Source: Metapseudomonas boanensis (GTDB taxonomy: Bacteria; Pseudomonadota; Gammaproteobacteria; Pseudomonadales; Pseudomonadaceae). From it: a stretch of 64,000 bases of DNA. Location: NCBI RefSeq assembly GCF_018704125.1, contig NZ_JAGTIS010000007.1, forward strand, positions 1-64,000. Reading direction: 5' to 3'. Made by a program: the position numbers and the translations under genes. The notes under the pieces were generated by a model, which did no database searches, was not told the origin of the DNA, and saw only the letters and a list, made by a program, of their open reading frames with translations. Below are positions 19,590-29,659 of the stretch, in pieces. Numbering within the stretch: the first letter of the stretch is position 1; each line of letters begins with the position of its first letter.

Positions 19590-20939
19590 ATGCACAGCCT
19601 CCAAGCCCCCGAACTGCTCTCCCCCGCCGGCTCCCTGAAAGCCATGCGCTACGCCTTCGCCTATGGCGCCGACGCCGTGTATGCGGGCCAGCCGCGTTAC
19701 AGCCTGCGGGTTCGCAACAACGAGTTCGACCATGCCAACCTGGCCTTGGGCATCGCCGAGGCCCACGCGCAGGGCAAGCGCTTCTACGTGGTAGTGAACA
19801 TCGCACCGCACAACGCCAAGCTGCGCACCTTCCTCAAGGATCTGGAGCCGGTGGTGGCGATGGGGCCGGATGCGCTGATCATGTCTGATCCGGGCCTGAT
19901 CATGCTGGTTCGCGAGCACTTCCCGCAGATGCCGGTCCACCTTTCAGTGCAGGCCAACGCAGTCAACTGGGCCAGCGTCGAGTTCTGGCGTCGCCAGGGC
20001 CTGACGCGGGTGATCCTCTCTCGTGAGCTGTCGCTGGATGAAATCGGCGAAATCCGCCAGCAGGTCCCCGGCATGGAGTTGGAGGTGTTCGTCCATGGCG
20101 CGCTGTGCATGGCCTACTCCGGACGCTGCCTGCTGTCCGGCTACCTCAACCATCGCGACCCCAATCAAGGCACTTGCACCAATGCCTGCCGCTGGCAGTA
20201 CAGCGCGCAGCCGGCCGTGCAGGACGAGCACGGCGAACTGGTTCCCACCACACAGCCGACCCTGGGCTGCGGCACGCCCAGCGAGCGCCTGTTCCTGCTG
20301 GAGGAAGCCAACCGACCCGGCGAGCTGATGGCCGCCTGGGAAGACGAGCACGGCACTTACATCATGAACTCCAAGGACCTGCGTGCCGTGCACCACGTCG
20401 AACGGCTGATGCGCATGGGTGTGCACTCGCTGAAAATCGAAGGCCGTACCAAGTCGCATTTCTATGTCGCGCGCACGGCCCAGGCCTACCGCAAGGCCAT
20501 CGACGATGCCGTCGCGGGTCGCCCGTTCGACCGAAGCCTCATGGAAGACCTCGAGTCCCTGGCCAACCGTGGCTACACCGAAGGATTCCTGCGCCGCCAC
20601 GTGCACGACGAATACCAGAACTACGAGCACGGCTATTCCCTGTCGGAACGCCAGCAGTTCGTTGGTGAGCTCACTGGGGCATCCCGCCACGGCTTGGCAG
20701 AAGTGCGGGTGAAAAACCGATTTGCGGTCGGCGACCGGCTGCAGCTGATGACCCCGGCCGGCAACCTGGACTTCCGCCTGGACGCCCTGGAAAACCGCTT
20801 TGGCGAACGCCAGGTGGTCGCACCGGGAGACGGCCATACCCTCTACCTGCCGCAACCGGTCGGTATGGACCTGGATCATGGCTTGCTGCTGCGCTACTTC
20901 GGCAGTGGCAACAGCCGCACGCCACAGGTGGCCCGGTAG
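19590..20939 (+). CDS. trhP: Peptidase-U32-family tRNA hydroxylation protein TrhP (YegQ)
   Basis: A 449-residue member of the U32 family. E. coli TrhP is needed for prephenate-dependent hydroxylation of uridine 34 to ho5U in tRNA. Visible marks are ELLSPAGSLKAMRYAFAYGADAVY at the start, VHLSVQANAVNW, and the Cys-rich signature FVHGALCMAYSGRCLLSGYL followed by GTCTNACRW, which probably binds an Fe-S cluster. Formerly called a protease. Corresponds to PAO1 PA5440, keeping synteny with zwf before it and the GGDEF/EAL gene after it. Confidence 0.88.
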   Translation: MHSLQAPELLSPAGSLKAMRYAFAYGADAVYAGQPRYSLRVRNNEFDHANLALGIAEAHAQGKRFYVVVNIAPHNAKLRTFLKDLEPVVAMGPDALIMSDPGLIMLVREHFPQMPVHLSVQANAVNWASVEFWRRQGLTRVILSRELSLDEIGEIRQQVPGMELEVFVHGALCMAYSGRCLLSGYLNHRDPNQGTCTNACRWQYSAQPAVQDEHGELVPTTQPTLGCGTPSERLFLLEEANRPGELMAAWEDEHGTYIMNSKDLRAVHHVERLMRMGVHSLKIEGRTKSHFYVARTAQAYRKAIDDAVAGRPFDRSLMEDLESLANRGYTEGFLRRHVHDEYQNYEHGYSLSERQQFVGELTGASRHGLAEVRVKNRFAVGDRLQLMTPAGNLDFRLDALENRFGERQVVAPGDGHTLYLPQPVGMDLDHGLLLRYFGSGNSRTPQVAR

Positions 20940-21044
20940 GGCCGGTCACGCTTGATCGAGCCACCACGGTTGCCCGGCCGAGCGCCGCTGCTGGATGTGA
21001 AAAGCGCCATCCTCCCTACGCTGGGCCCGTGCATCTGCGGGCCC

Positions 21045-23930
21045 TCAGCGCCAGGGGGCCGTGGCCTGCTCCCTGACCAGTCGCGCAAATTGCGGTGCCT
21101 CCACCGGAGGGCTGATCAGGTACCCCTGGATCTCGTCGCAACTCTGGCTCCTGAGGAAGTTGAGCTGTTCCTGGCTCTCGACACCCTCGGCCACCACCTT
21201 GAGGTCAAGGCTATGGGCCATGGCGATGATGGCGCGGGTGATCGCCGCGTCCTCGCTGCCCACAGAGAGGTCGCGGATGAAGGTCTGGTCGATCTTCACG
21301 TAGTCCACCGGGAAGCGCTTGAGGTAGCTGAGTGACGAGTAGCCGGTGCCGAAATCATCGATGGCCAGCTTCACCCCCAACTGGCGTAGCTGGTGGAAGG
21401 TGGCGATGACGTTTTCCACATTCTCCAGCAGGTGGCTTTCGGTCAGCTCTAGTTCCAGCAGACGCGCCGGCAGGCCGTTCTCCTCCAGCACCTCGCGCAC
21501 CAGGCTGGTGAGGTTGCCCTGGCGCAGTTGGTGCATCGACAGGTTCACCGAGACGCGGATGTCCGCCAGCCCCTGGCGCTGCCACTCGCGTGCCTGCTGA
21601 CAAGCCTGGCGCAGCACGAACTCGCCGATGGGGGCGATCAGCCCGGTTTCCTCGGCCAGGCCGATGAAGTCCCCCGGCGGCACCAGACCCTGTTGTGGAT
21701 GACGCCAGCGCACCAGCGCCTCGGCGGCGTTCAGGCCGTTGTCAGCGAGGTTCAGCTTGGGTTGGTAGAAGACCTCCAACTGACCTTCCTCGATGGCCTT
21801 GCGCAGCTGGTTTTCCAGTTGCAGGCGCTCCAGGGTGCAGGCCTGGAGGTTGTCGGTGAAGAACTGGAAGGTATTGCCGCCCAGGTGCTTGGCATGTTGC
21901 ATGGCCATGTTGGCTTGGCTGATCAGGGCGGAAATGTCGCGGGCATTGTCCGGCAGCAGGCTGATGCCCAGCGAGCCGCTGATCACCAACTCATGGCCAC
22001 CCACGGTCATCGGCATGCGCAGCTTGCCAAGCAAGCGACTGGCTTGCCGCGCCAGGCTGGAGAGGCTGCCATAGGCATCCAGCAGCACGGCGAACTCGTC
22101 ACCGGATATCCGCGCAATGGTGTCGGCTTCGGGCACCGCTTGGGTCAGGCGGCGGCTGACCTGGCGCAGCAACTGGTCGGCCACATCATGGCCGAGGCTG
22201 TCGTTGAGCACCTTGAAACGGTCAAGGTCGATGTGCAGCAGGGCCAGGCTGCGCCCGCTCTGGCGTGAACGCTGGCTGGCTTCCAGCAGGCGATCCTTGA
22301 ACAGGGTGCGGTTGGCGAGCCCGGTCAGCTCGTCATAGCTGGAGAGGTAGCGCAGGCGTTCTTCCGCCTCGCGGCGTGCGGTCAGATCGGCGAAGAAGCC
22401 CACGATATGGCTGACGTTGCCCCGCGAATCTCGCACCACATTCAGCTGCAGCCATTGAGGGTAAAGTTCGCCGTTCTTGCGGGCGTCCATCAGCTCGCCG
22501 CGCCAGCTGCCGGTCTCCTCCAGTTCCTGGCGAACCTGCAGATACTGGCGACGAGCCTCGCGGCTGCCAATCAGCCTGGCCACGCTCTGGCCCTGCACTT
22601 CATCCTGACAATATCCAGTGAGCTCGCTGAAGGCCTGGTTCACCTGAATCAACCGGTACTCCGGATCGAGAATGACGATGCCTTCGCTGGCCGCCTCGAA
22701 TACCGTGGCAGCCAGGCGCTGCTCTTCTTCGCGCGCCTTGCGCGCAGTGATGTCACGGCGGGTGCCGAGCATGCGCAGCACGCGACCCTCGGCGTCGCGC
22801 TCGACCCCCCGCCCGCGGTCCTCGAGCCACACCCAGCGGCCGTCGCTGTGGCGCACCCGGTAATCGATGGAGTAGCCGTCGGTACGGCCTTTGAGGTGCT
22901 CGACCAAGGCCCGGCGCAATAGCGGCAGATCGTCGGGATGCAGACGCGGCTTGAGGTCGCTGAGGACCCGGGTAACGTCCTCCTGCTGAATACCGAAGAT
23001 CTCCTGCAGTTGCGAGTGGTGCACCTCGTCGGTTTCCAGGTTCCAGTCCCACAGGCCCAGTTCGCTGGCTTCCAGGGCAAGCGCCAGGCGCGCCTCGCTC
23101 TTGCTCAGGGCATGGCTGGTATCGGCCAGCTCCAGGGTGCGCTGCGCAACCCGCATCTCCAGCTCGGCCTGGGTGCTACGCAACTCGCGTTCAACCCGGC
23201 GGCGTTGCTCCACTTCCCGCGCCAGCTCTTCGTTCAGGCCTTCGGCGCGGGTCTTGGCATGCTCCAGGTTGAGAATCAGCGCCTGGTTCTGAAAACGCTG
23301 CAGCAGGCTGCGCAGCACCAGCCGATTGACCTGGAGAGCCACCACCATCAGGGCAATAAGCAGGATCAGCCCGAGCAGGCCCCAGCCCTGCTGCAGTGGC
23401 GCATCGCTGAGCAGCAGGTAGCCGATTGAAGGCACCAGGCATGGCAGGGCAAAGGTCAGGAAGGCCGAGAGGCTGACGGCATAGGCGACACTGGCGGAGA
23501 GGATGGCGGCGGCGATCAGCCCATAGACCACCGCCTGCTGCAGGAAGGCATCGGGCGGCACCAGGGCGACGGCAGCAAAGGCCAGGGTCAGGCCGGAAGC
23601 ACCGGCCCCCAGCAGGAAGGTGCGTCGCCAGTAAGGGCCGGCCTGCAGCGACGGCAATGCGTCCTTGAACGCCGCCACCTGGGTCAGGCGCAGCACCGCC
23701 AGCAACACCAGCCAGGCGAGCCAACCGCCCAGCAGCAGGCGGTTACCGGGCTGCCACAGGAGATAGGCACAGACCAGGCCGTTGAGCAGCATGAACAGGG
23801 TCGGCACCTGCGAACCCTGGTAAAGCAGGCGTGTGCGTTCGGCAGCGATGTCCGTGGCGAACTGCTGACGGATGTCACGAGTGTCGGCGTACGCAGGGAG
23901 CGGATTGGACAGCATTGGCATAACGGTCAT
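21045..23930 (-). CDS. Membrane PAS-GGDEF-EAL cyclic-di-GMP protein
   Basis: About 961 residues. The N-terminal third has several hydrophobic helices (a MASE-like membrane sensor), followed by a coiled coil rich in [17 protein letters not shown], then two PAS/PAC blocks ([31 protein letters not shown]). The cyclase domain has ISGDEF in place of GGDEF. The phosphodiesterase domain keeps [14 protein letters not shown] (the EAL motif) and [19 protein letters not shown]. An intact EAL with altered GGDEF suggests a phosphodiesterase, but SGDEF can be active. ATG 23930 preferred; a TTG at 23999 is the alternative. Confidence 0.85.
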   Translation of the reverse strand: MTVMPMLSNPLPAYADTRDIRQQFATDIAAERTRLLYQGSQVPTLFMLLNGLVCAYLLWQPGNRLLLGGWLAWLVLLAVLRLTQVAAFKDALPSLQAGPYWRRTFLLGAGASGLTLAFAAVALVPPDAFLQQAVVYGLIAAAILSASVAYAVSLSAFLTFALPCLVPSIGYLLLSDAPLQQGWGLLGLILLIALMVVALQVNRLVLRSLLQRFQNQALILNLEHAKTRAEGLNEELAREVEQRRRVERELRSTQAELEMRVAQRTLELADTSHALSKSEARLALALEASELGLWDWNLETDEVHHSQLQEIFGIQQEDVTRVLSDLKPRLHPDDLPLLRRALVEHLKGRTDGYSIDYRVRHSDGRWVWLEDRGRGVERDAEGRVLRMLGTRRDITARKAREEEQRLAATVFEAASEGIVILDPEYRLIQVNQAFSELTGYCQDEVQGQSVARLIGSREARRQYLQVRQELEETGSWRGELMDARKNGELYPQWLQLNVVRDSRGNVSHIVGFFADLTARREAEERLRYLSSYDELTGLANRTLFKDRLLEASQRSRQSGRSLALLHIDLDRFKVLNDSLGHDVADQLLRQVSRRLTQAVPEADTIARISGDEFAVLLDAYGSLSSLARQASRLLGKLRMPMTVGGHELVISGSLGISLLPDNARDISALISQANMAMQHAKHLGGNTFQFFTDNLQACTLERLQLENQLRKAIEEGQLEVFYQPKLNLADNGLNAAEALVRWRHPQQGLVPPGDFIGLAEETGLIAPIGEFVLRQACQQAREWQRQGLADIRVSVNLSMHQLRQGNLTSLVREVLEENGLPARLLELELTESHLLENVENVIATFHQLRQLGVKLAIDDFGTGYSSLSYLKRFPVDYVKIDQTFIRDLSVGSEDAAITRAIIAMAHSLDLKVVAEGVESQEQLNFLRSQSCDEIQGYLISPPVEAPQFARLVREQATAPWR

Positions 23931-24133
23931 AGGCGCTTTTTTTGTATTGGATCTGCCTAAGCGAGGCCCGGAGCTTACCCGAGCGAATCGGTCAGCCAAA
24001 GCTTTATGTGCGAGGTTTGGCTCGGTTGCTGTCCAACTTTCGGCGAGTCTCGGCTGCTCTAATCTGCGACCGTCCGGCTGACCGTCCAGTCGTCGGTTTG
24101 CCCTCCCGCACCCCCTGTCCCTAAAATGCCGCG

Positions 24134-26314
24134 ATGCGCGACGATCTCTCCCTACTCCTGAACTCCCTCAACGATGCCCAACGCCAGGCCGTAGCGGCCC
24201 CGCTTGGACGTCAACTGGTGCTTGCCGGCGCCGGTTCCGGCAAAACCCGCGTGCTGGTGCACCGCATCGCCTGGCTGATCCAGGTGGAGCAGGCCTCGCC
24301 GCACTCGATCTTGTCGGTGACCTTCACCAACAAGGCTGCCGCGGAAATGCGCCAGCGCATCGAGCAACTGCTGGGCATCAACCCGGCTGGCATGTGGGTC
24401 GGTACCTTCCACGGCCTGGCACACCGCTTGTTGCGCGCCCATTGGCAGGAAGCCGGGCTGGCCGAAAACTTCCAGATCCTCGATGGCGACGACCAGCAAC
24501 GCCTGGTGAAACGGGTGATCCGCGAACTGGGCCTCGACGAACAGCGCTGGCCTGCACGCCAGGCCCAGTGGTTCATCAACGGGCAGAAGGACGAGGGCAT
24601 CCGCCCGCAACACATCCAGGCCGGCGGTGACCTGTTCCTCGGCACCATGCTGAAAATCTACGAGGCCTACGAGGCCGCCTGCGCCCGCGCCGGCGTGATC
24701 GACTTCTCCGAGCTGCTGCTGCGCGCCCTGGACCTGTGGCGCGACCGTCCGAGCCTGCTGGAGCACTATCAGCGGCGCTTCCGCCATGTGCTGGTGGACG
24801 AGTTCCAGGACACCAACGCCGTGCAGTACGCCTGGCTGCGACTGCTCGCCCGCAATGGCGAAAGCCTGATGGTGGTGGGCGACGACGACCAGTCCATCTA
24901 CGGCTGGCGCGGCGCGCGGATCGAAAACATCCAGCAGTTCTCCAGCGACTTCGCCGATGCCGAGGTCATCCGCCTGGAGCAGAACTACCGCTCCACCGCG
25001 AGCATCCTCAAGGCTGCCAACGCCCTGATCGCCAACAACCAGGGCCGCCTCGGCAAGGAGCTCTGGACCGAAGGCGAAGACGGCGAGCCGATCGGCCTCT
25101 ATGCCGCCTTCAACGAGCACGATGAAGCGCGCTATGTGGTGGAAAGCATCGAAAGGGCGCTGAAAGACGGCCTGGCGCGCAGCGAAATTGCCATTCTCTA
25201 TCGCTCCAACGCCCAGTCGCGGGTGCTGGAGGAAGCGCTGCTGCGGGAAAAGATCCCCTACCGCATCTACGGCGGCCAGCGTTTCTTCGAGCGTGCCGAG
25301 ATCAAGAACGCCATGGCCTACCTGCGCCTGCTCGACGGTCGCGGCAACGATGCGGCGCTGGAGCGGGTGATCAACGTGCCGGCGCGCGGTATCGGCGAGA
25401 AGACGGTCGAGAGCATCCGCGAGTTTGCCCGCGTCAATGAAGTCTCGATGTGGGAAGCGATGCGCCTGATGATCGCCAACAAGGCCCTGCCCGGTCGCGC
25501 CTCCAGCGCCCTGGCGGCCTTCATGGAGCTGATCGAGAACCTCGCCGCCAAAGTCCTCTCGATGCCGCTGCACCTGATGGCCCAGACCGTCATCGAGCAG
25601 AGCGGCCTGATCGCCTACCACAAGGACGAGAAAGGCGAGAAAGGCCAGGCCCGGGTCGAGAACCTGGAGGAACTGGTCAGCGCCGCCCGTGCCTTCGAGA
25701 ACAACGAAGACGACGAAGAGCTCAGCCCGCTGCAGGCCTTCCTCAGCCACGCCTCGCTGGAAGCTGGTGAAACCCAGGCCGACGCGTTCGAGGACAGCGT
25801 GCAGCTGATGACCCTGCACAGCGCCAAGGGCCTGGAATTCCCCCTGGTGTTCCTGGTAGGCATGGAAGAGGGCCTGTTCCCGCACAAGATGAGCCTGGAA
25901 GAGCCCGGCCGCCTTGAAGAGGAGCGCCGCCTCGCCTATGTCGGCGTCACCCGCGCCATGCAGCGCCTGGTGATGACCTACGCCGAGACCCGCCGCCTCT
26001 ATGGCAGCGAGACCTACAACAAGGTCTCGCGCTTCGTCCGCGAAGTGCCGCCGCAGTTCATCCGCGAAGTGCGCCTGAACAACAGCATCAGCCGGCCGAT
26101 GGGTTCGGGCGGTCGCAGCGGCTCGATCTTCGCCGGCGCGGAAGTTCCGGAAACGCCGTTCTCGCTGGGCCAGCGTGTGCAGCACGCGCTGTTCGGCGAG
26201 GGCACCATCCTCAATTTCGAGGGCGCCGGCGCCCAGGCCCGCGTACAGGTGAAGTTCGAAAGCGAAGGCAGCAAGTGGCTGATGCTGGCCTACGCCAAGC
26301 TGCAGCCGCTCTGA
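24134..26314 (+). CDS. uvrD: DNA helicase II
   Basis: A 726-residue superfamily 1A 3'-5' helicase for nucleotide excision and mismatch repair. Walker A is AGAGSGKT at residues 31-38; further motifs are [14 protein letters not shown], the Walker B region [28 protein letters not shown] and VTRAMQRL. The C-terminus ends in a Tudor-like [17 protein letters not shown] segment that binds RNA polymerase in UvrD proteins. Position after the GGDEF/EAL gene matches PAO1 PA5442-PA5443. Confidence 0.96.
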   Translation: MRDDLSLLLNSLNDAQRQAVAAPLGRQLVLAGAGSGKTRVLVHRIAWLIQVEQASPHSILSVTFTNKAAAEMRQRIEQLLGINPAGMWVGTFHGLAHRLLRAHWQEAGLAENFQILDGDDQQRLVKRVIRELGLDEQRWPARQAQWFINGQKDEGIRPQHIQAGGDLFLGTMLKIYEAYEAACARAGVIDFSELLLRALDLWRDRPSLLEHYQRRFRHVLVDEFQDTNAVQYAWLRLLARNGESLMVVGDDDQSIYGWRGARIENIQQFSSDFADAEVIRLEQNYRSTASILKAANALIANNQGRLGKELWTEGEDGEPIGLYAAFNEHDEARYVVESIERALKDGLARSEIAILYRSNAQSRVLEEALLREKIPYRIYGGQRFFERAEIKNAMAYLRLLDGRGNDAALERVINVPARGIGEKTVESIREFARVNEVSMWEAMRLMIANKALPGRASSALAAFMELIENLAAKVLSMPLHLMAQTVIEQSGLIAYHKDEKGEKGQARVENLEELVSAARAFENNEDDEELSPLQAFLSHASLEAGETQADAFEDSVQLMTLHSAKGLEFPLVFLVGMEEGLFPHKMSLEEPGRLEEERRLAYVGVTRAMQRLVMTYAETRRLYGSETYNKVSRFVREVPPQFIREVRLNNSISRPMGSGGRSGSIFAGAEVPETPFSLGQRVQHALFGEGTILNFEGAGAQARVQVKFESEGSKWLMLAYAKLQPL

Positions 26315-26504
26315 TCCGGTAACTCGTAGCCACGTCGGGAGGATGTCGCTTTTCACATTCACGAGCGACGGCCTGGTCGCATGCCACTGGTGGACCGATC
26401 AAGCGCAATACCCGACAACCTTGCCTGACAGGCGCCATGGCCGCCCGTCAGGTGCACCTGCCACCTCCCGCACCTTGGCCATACTGAGGTGCGGAGGTAA
26501 CGCC

Positions 26505-27080
26505 ATGGCTCGCGCGCCCAGCGCCCAACAGATACTCGACAGCGCCCTGCGTCTCGCCGACACGTGCGGTTGGGAACGCTTGCACCTGTTCGACGTCGCC
26601 AACGATCTCGGTGTCGGCCTGGACGCCATCGCCAAGCACTTCGCGCAAAAGGACGACCTGGTGGAGGCGTGGTTCGACCGTGCCGACAAAGCCCTGCTCG
26701 TACGCGGCGAAGCCAGTGACCTGGCGGCCCTGAGCCCGGAGAAACGCCTGGAGGAACTGCTTATCGCCTGGCTGAAGAGCCTCGGCGGGCACCGTGCCGT
26801 GACCGGGCAGATGCTGCTCTACAAGCTGGAACCCGGGCATATCCACCTGCAGGTGCTCGGCGTGCTGCGTATCAGCCGTACCGTGCAGTGGTGGCGGGAG
26901 GCGGCGCGGCGGGAAACCCTGCACCTCAGCCGAATCATCGAAGAAGGGCTGCTGACCACCGCCTATCTGCGCACCTTCATTCACTGGCTGCGCCATCCGC
27001 AGGAGGATGATGCCGACCTGCGCGCCTTGCTCCGCCGTCAACTGCGCTGTGGGCCGCTGGCCTTGCTGTTGCGCGAATGA
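26505..27080 (+). CDS. TetR-like transcriptional regulator
   Basis: A 191-residue protein. Residues ~5-50 form a TetR-type helix-turn-helix (AQQILDSALRLADTCGWERL, LFDVANDLGVGLDAIAKHF, KDDLVEAWFDR). The C-terminal ligand domain is of unknown specificity. ATG 26505 has a GGAGGT ribosome site six bases upstream and excludes a long non-conserved leader. No divergent partner is present, so the target is unknown. Confidence 0.8.
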   Translation: MARAPSAQQILDSALRLADTCGWERLHLFDVANDLGVGLDAIAKHFAQKDDLVEAWFDRADKALLVRGEASDLAALSPEKRLEELLIAWLKSLGGHRAVTGQMLLYKLEPGHIHLQVLGVLRISRTVQWWREAARRETLHLSRIIEEGLLTTAYLRTFIHWLRHPQEDDADLRALLRRQLRCGPLALLLRE

Positions 27081-27192
27081 ACATCCGCGTCGGGCCTGTC
27101 CGACAAAATCCCGAAACACTCTGCCACTAGCCATCGTCAGCGCGACTGTGCAGCATGGCGCGCGTAGATTCATAACCAAGAGAAGCCCTGTG

Positions 27193-28044
27193 ATGCGCCG
27201 ATTTCTCAGTATTGCCCTGGCCCTTTGCGTCGGCCTGACGCTCAGCCTGGATATCAACGCCGCCAAGCGTATGGGCGGTGGCAAGTCCTTCGGCTCCGCG
27301 CCGACTCACCAGACCCGCCAGGCACAACCCGCCCAGGCCCCGAATGCCGCCACCGCGCCGGCCGCTGGCCGTCAGCCCGCCGCTGCCAGCGGTGCTTCGC
27401 GTTGGCTCGGTCCGCTAGCCGGCATCGCCGCAGGCGGCCTGCTGGCGTCCATGTTCATGGGCGACGGCTTCGAAGGCATGCAGATCTTCGACTTCCTGAT
27501 CATCGGTTTGATCGCCTTCCTGCTTTTCCGCTTCCTCGCCGCTCGCAAGCGCCAGCAGCAAGGTCACCCGGCCGTTGCGGGTCATGCGCCATTCCAGCGT
27601 GAAATGCCGCAGCAGCAGGCGCCTATCTTCGGCAGCACCGCCCCGACGGCCCAACCGGCGCCAGCCTTCAATGCCCCGAGCTGGTTCAACGAGCAGCGTT
27701 TCATCGAAGCCGGTCGCGAGCACTTCATGGCCCTGCAACAACACTGGGATGCGGCCGAGATGGACAAGATCTCCGAATTCGTCACTCCGCAGATGCTCAG
27801 CTTCCTCAAGGAAGAGCGCGCCAGCCTGGGTGATGCCTACCAGTCCACCTACATCGACAACCTGCAGGTCCAGCTGGACGGCATCGACGAACTGGGCGAC
27901 AAGACCGTCGCCACCCTGACCTTCAACGGCGTATCCAAGTCTTCCCGCTTCGACCAGGGTGAAGGCTTCAGCGAAAGCTGGCGCATGGAGCGTGTGCACG
28001 GCGACAACCAGCCCTGGCTGCTGGCCGGCATCCGCCAGAACTGA
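27193..28044 (+). CDS. Tim44-like domain membrane protein
   Basis: A 283-residue inner-membrane protein. Signal or membrane segment at residues 4-20, a Pro/Ala/Gln-rich linker, then two hydrophobic stretches (LGPLAGIAAGGLLASMFMG; FDFLIIGLIAFLLFRFLAA). From residue ~175 there is a Tim44-like domain (FIEAGREHFMALQQHWDAAEMDKISEFVTPQML), a fold related to mitochondrial Tim44 and bacterial TimA. Role uncertain, possibly in membrane complex assembly. Followed by an intrinsic terminator. Confidence 0.8.
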   Translation: MRRFLSIALALCVGLTLSLDINAAKRMGGGKSFGSAPTHQTRQAQPAQAPNAATAPAAGRQPAAASGASRWLGPLAGIAAGGLLASMFMGDGFEGMQIFDFLIIGLIAFLLFRFLAARKRQQQGHPAVAGHAPFQREMPQQQAPIFGSTAPTAQPAPAFNAPSWFNEQRFIEAGREHFMALQQHWDAAEMDKISEFVTPQMLSFLKEERASLGDAYQSTYIDNLQVQLDGIDELGDKTVATLTFNGVSKSSRFDQGEGFSESWRMERVHGDNQPWLLAGIRQN

Positions 28045-28100
28045 TTGCGCAGCGGTTCACGAAAACCCCGGGCTTGCCCGTAGTGCTGTTCACATAAGAA

Positions 28101-28139
28101 AAAACGCCGCTTTTCCTTCAGCAGGAGGGCGGCGTTTTT
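28101..28139 (+). terminator. Rho-independent terminator after the Tim44-like gene
   Basis: Stem AACGCCGC/GCGGCGTT with an 18-base loop, A-rich before and five T residues after. The symmetric A/T flanks could make it bidirectional. Confidence 0.85.
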
Positions 28140-28204
28140 GGCTTTACATCATCACGAAGTTGTTTCTGTTGGGCAGTTATCTCTCCTACGGGGCCTTCAG
28201 ATTG

Positions 28205-28263
28205 GTAGCCCGGATGAAATCCGGGAAAAGTCCAGCCGCTGCACCCGGATTCATCCGGGCTAC
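28205..28263. repeat. Palindromic extragenic repeat, second family
   Basis: Arms GTAGCCCGGATGAAATCCGGG and CCCGGATTCATCCGGGCTAC. This differs from the GTAGGAGCGAGC family and is common between genes in gamma-proteobacteria. Confidence 0.8.
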
Positions 28264-28546
28264 GAGGTGGCAGACTGCTCCGAAGGCCGATCACGCCCCT
28301 CCTCATATGCGCTGCCGCCAATGCCTAAGTGAACAGCATTACGGGCTTGCCCGGGGGTTTTCTATGGCTATCTCCATCCCACACGCAGCCCACGTTTAGC
28401 CCAACGGCGGCCCCGACAGTGCGCTGAAGAGCGGAGTGCCGTCCGGCTCGCCCTACGAGGCCATGCGCTTTCCGCGCCGCCAATGGCGGCAGGCAATCGA
28501 CCGGCGGAAGTAGAAGCGCGCCGGCACGGGCGGCGGCTTCACACCC

Positions 28547-29011
28547 TTAATGGCAGAGCTCGCAGACTTCGGCATCGGGCACCAGCTTGAGGAACTCGTC
28601 CATGCGCATGTGCACCAGGTTTTCGTGATCCCCGGACTCCATGTAGATGTCTTTCTGCCGGGTCAGTGTCGGGTCCACCAGCATGTTCATCCCATAAGGC
28701 TCGCCCACCGCCGGTACGGCGCCCAGTTCGCAGTCCTTGAACAGGCCACTCAGGGTTGCCTCATTGGTGAGTTGCCATTGCCTGGCGTCCTTGCGCACCT
28801 TGCCGACATCAAGATGGCGGCTGGCAGGCACTACTGCCATCAGGAAGTGGCCATGGCGGTCATCGAGGATGACCGATTTGGCCAAACGTTCTGCGGGAAT
28901 GTTGGCGACCCGCGCCGACTCAAGGCTGGTGGCCGAGTGCGGGTGCGGGACCAGATCGAACTGACAATGCGCACGCTCCAGGCTGCGCTGCAATGTAGCG
29001 GCCATTCGCAT
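28547..29011 (-). CDS. YbaK/EbsC-type aminoacyl-tRNA deacylase-like protein
   Basis: A 154-residue stand-alone editing-domain protein related to YbaK and ProX, which hydrolyse mischarged aminoacyl-tRNA. Visible marks are RLAKSVILDD, FLMAVVPASRHLDVGKVRK and the GEPYGMNMLVDPTL segment (the conserved G-x-x-x-P-like loop). ATG 29011 has an AGGAGGT ribosome site. The exact tRNA substrate is not predictable. Confidence 0.82.
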   Translation of the reverse strand: MRMAATLQRSLERAHCQFDLVPHPHSATSLESARVANIPAERLAKSVILDDRHGHFLMAVVPASRHLDVGKVRKDARQWQLTNEATLSGLFKDCELGAVPAVGEPYGMNMLVDPTLTRQKDIYMESGDHENLVHMRMDEFLKLVPDAEVCELCH

Positions 29012-29233
29012 GATGCACCTCCTGTGGATAAGCAGATTTTCGGGCTTGATTGAGCAACGTTGTTTCAGTGCTCAAAGTTTAGACAGCAGGAACAGGCCAG
29101 GCTGGAGCGCTTGGTGCTGAAAAAGCGCGCCAACCGCAGCTCCTGGCCTAAGCCTGCGCAGTGCCGATGTGCGTTTCACCCCGAACGCCGGCTACTGTAT
29201 AAAGCGCATCCCAAACCATGAGGGCCTGTTGCC

Positions 29234-29641
29234 GTGGAAGAAGTCATCGAACAGCTGCGCGAACTCAATGAGACGGTGCCCGTTCCCCTGGAGCTGCCGG
29301 ACGAGGAACTGCTGGTGGAGATCGAGGAGCAGCTGCTGATCAACCTGCCCTTCGAGCTGCGCGAGTTCCTGCTCAAGGTCAGCGATGTGGTCTACGGTCG
29401 TCTGGAGCCGGTGACCGCCACCGATCCGCAGTCCCATACCTATCTGCCCGAGGTCGCGGCCGTTGCCTGGGATCTGGGTGTACCCCGCGACCTGGTGCCG
29501 CTCTGTCAGGATGGCCGCGATTACTATGTGGTCGACGGCGAAGGCGAAGTGCTGCTCTGGTCCGGAGAAAAAGGCGAACTCACCGACGAAAGCTGGGACT
29601 CGGTCTGGCACTGGGCTCGCGACGTCTGGCTGACGAGCTGA
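29234..29641 (+). CDS. SMI1/KNR4-family protein
   Basis: A 135-residue acidic cytoplasmic protein. The segment LPDEELLVEIEEQLLINLPFELREFLLKVSD is the typical start of the SMI1/KNR4 fold (short acidic helices before LPxxxxxFL). Members are often immunity proteins for polymorphic toxins, but no toxin gene is adjacent and this one appears conserved in pseudomonads. GTG start at 29234. Function unknown. Confidence 0.75.
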   Translation: MEEVIEQLRELNETVPVPLELPDEELLVEIEEQLLINLPFELREFLLKVSDVVYGRLEPVTATDPQSHTYLPEVAAVAWDLGVPRDLVPLCQDGRDYYVVDGEGEVLLWSGEKGELTDESWDSVWHWARDVWLTS

Positions 29642-29659
29642 GCCCCGCCCGCCTGGCCT

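Larger units (their letters stand above)
28045..28546. other. Intergenic region with terminator and one palindromic repeat
   Basis: About 500 bases between convergent genes. It holds the terminator at 28101 and a palindromic repeat at 28205-28263. I see no coding frame or other structure in the remaining ~280 bases up to the YbaK-like gene. Confidence 0.6.

Noticed and set aside
24152-26362. Long open frame (736 codons) antisense to uvrD
   Set aside because: Shadow of uvrD; no ribosome site, no recognisable domain, composition typical of antisense frames.
29234-29641. Immunity protein of a toxin-immunity pair
   Set aside because: The SMI1-like fold is suggestive, but no polymorphic toxin or secretion-linked gene adjoins it.
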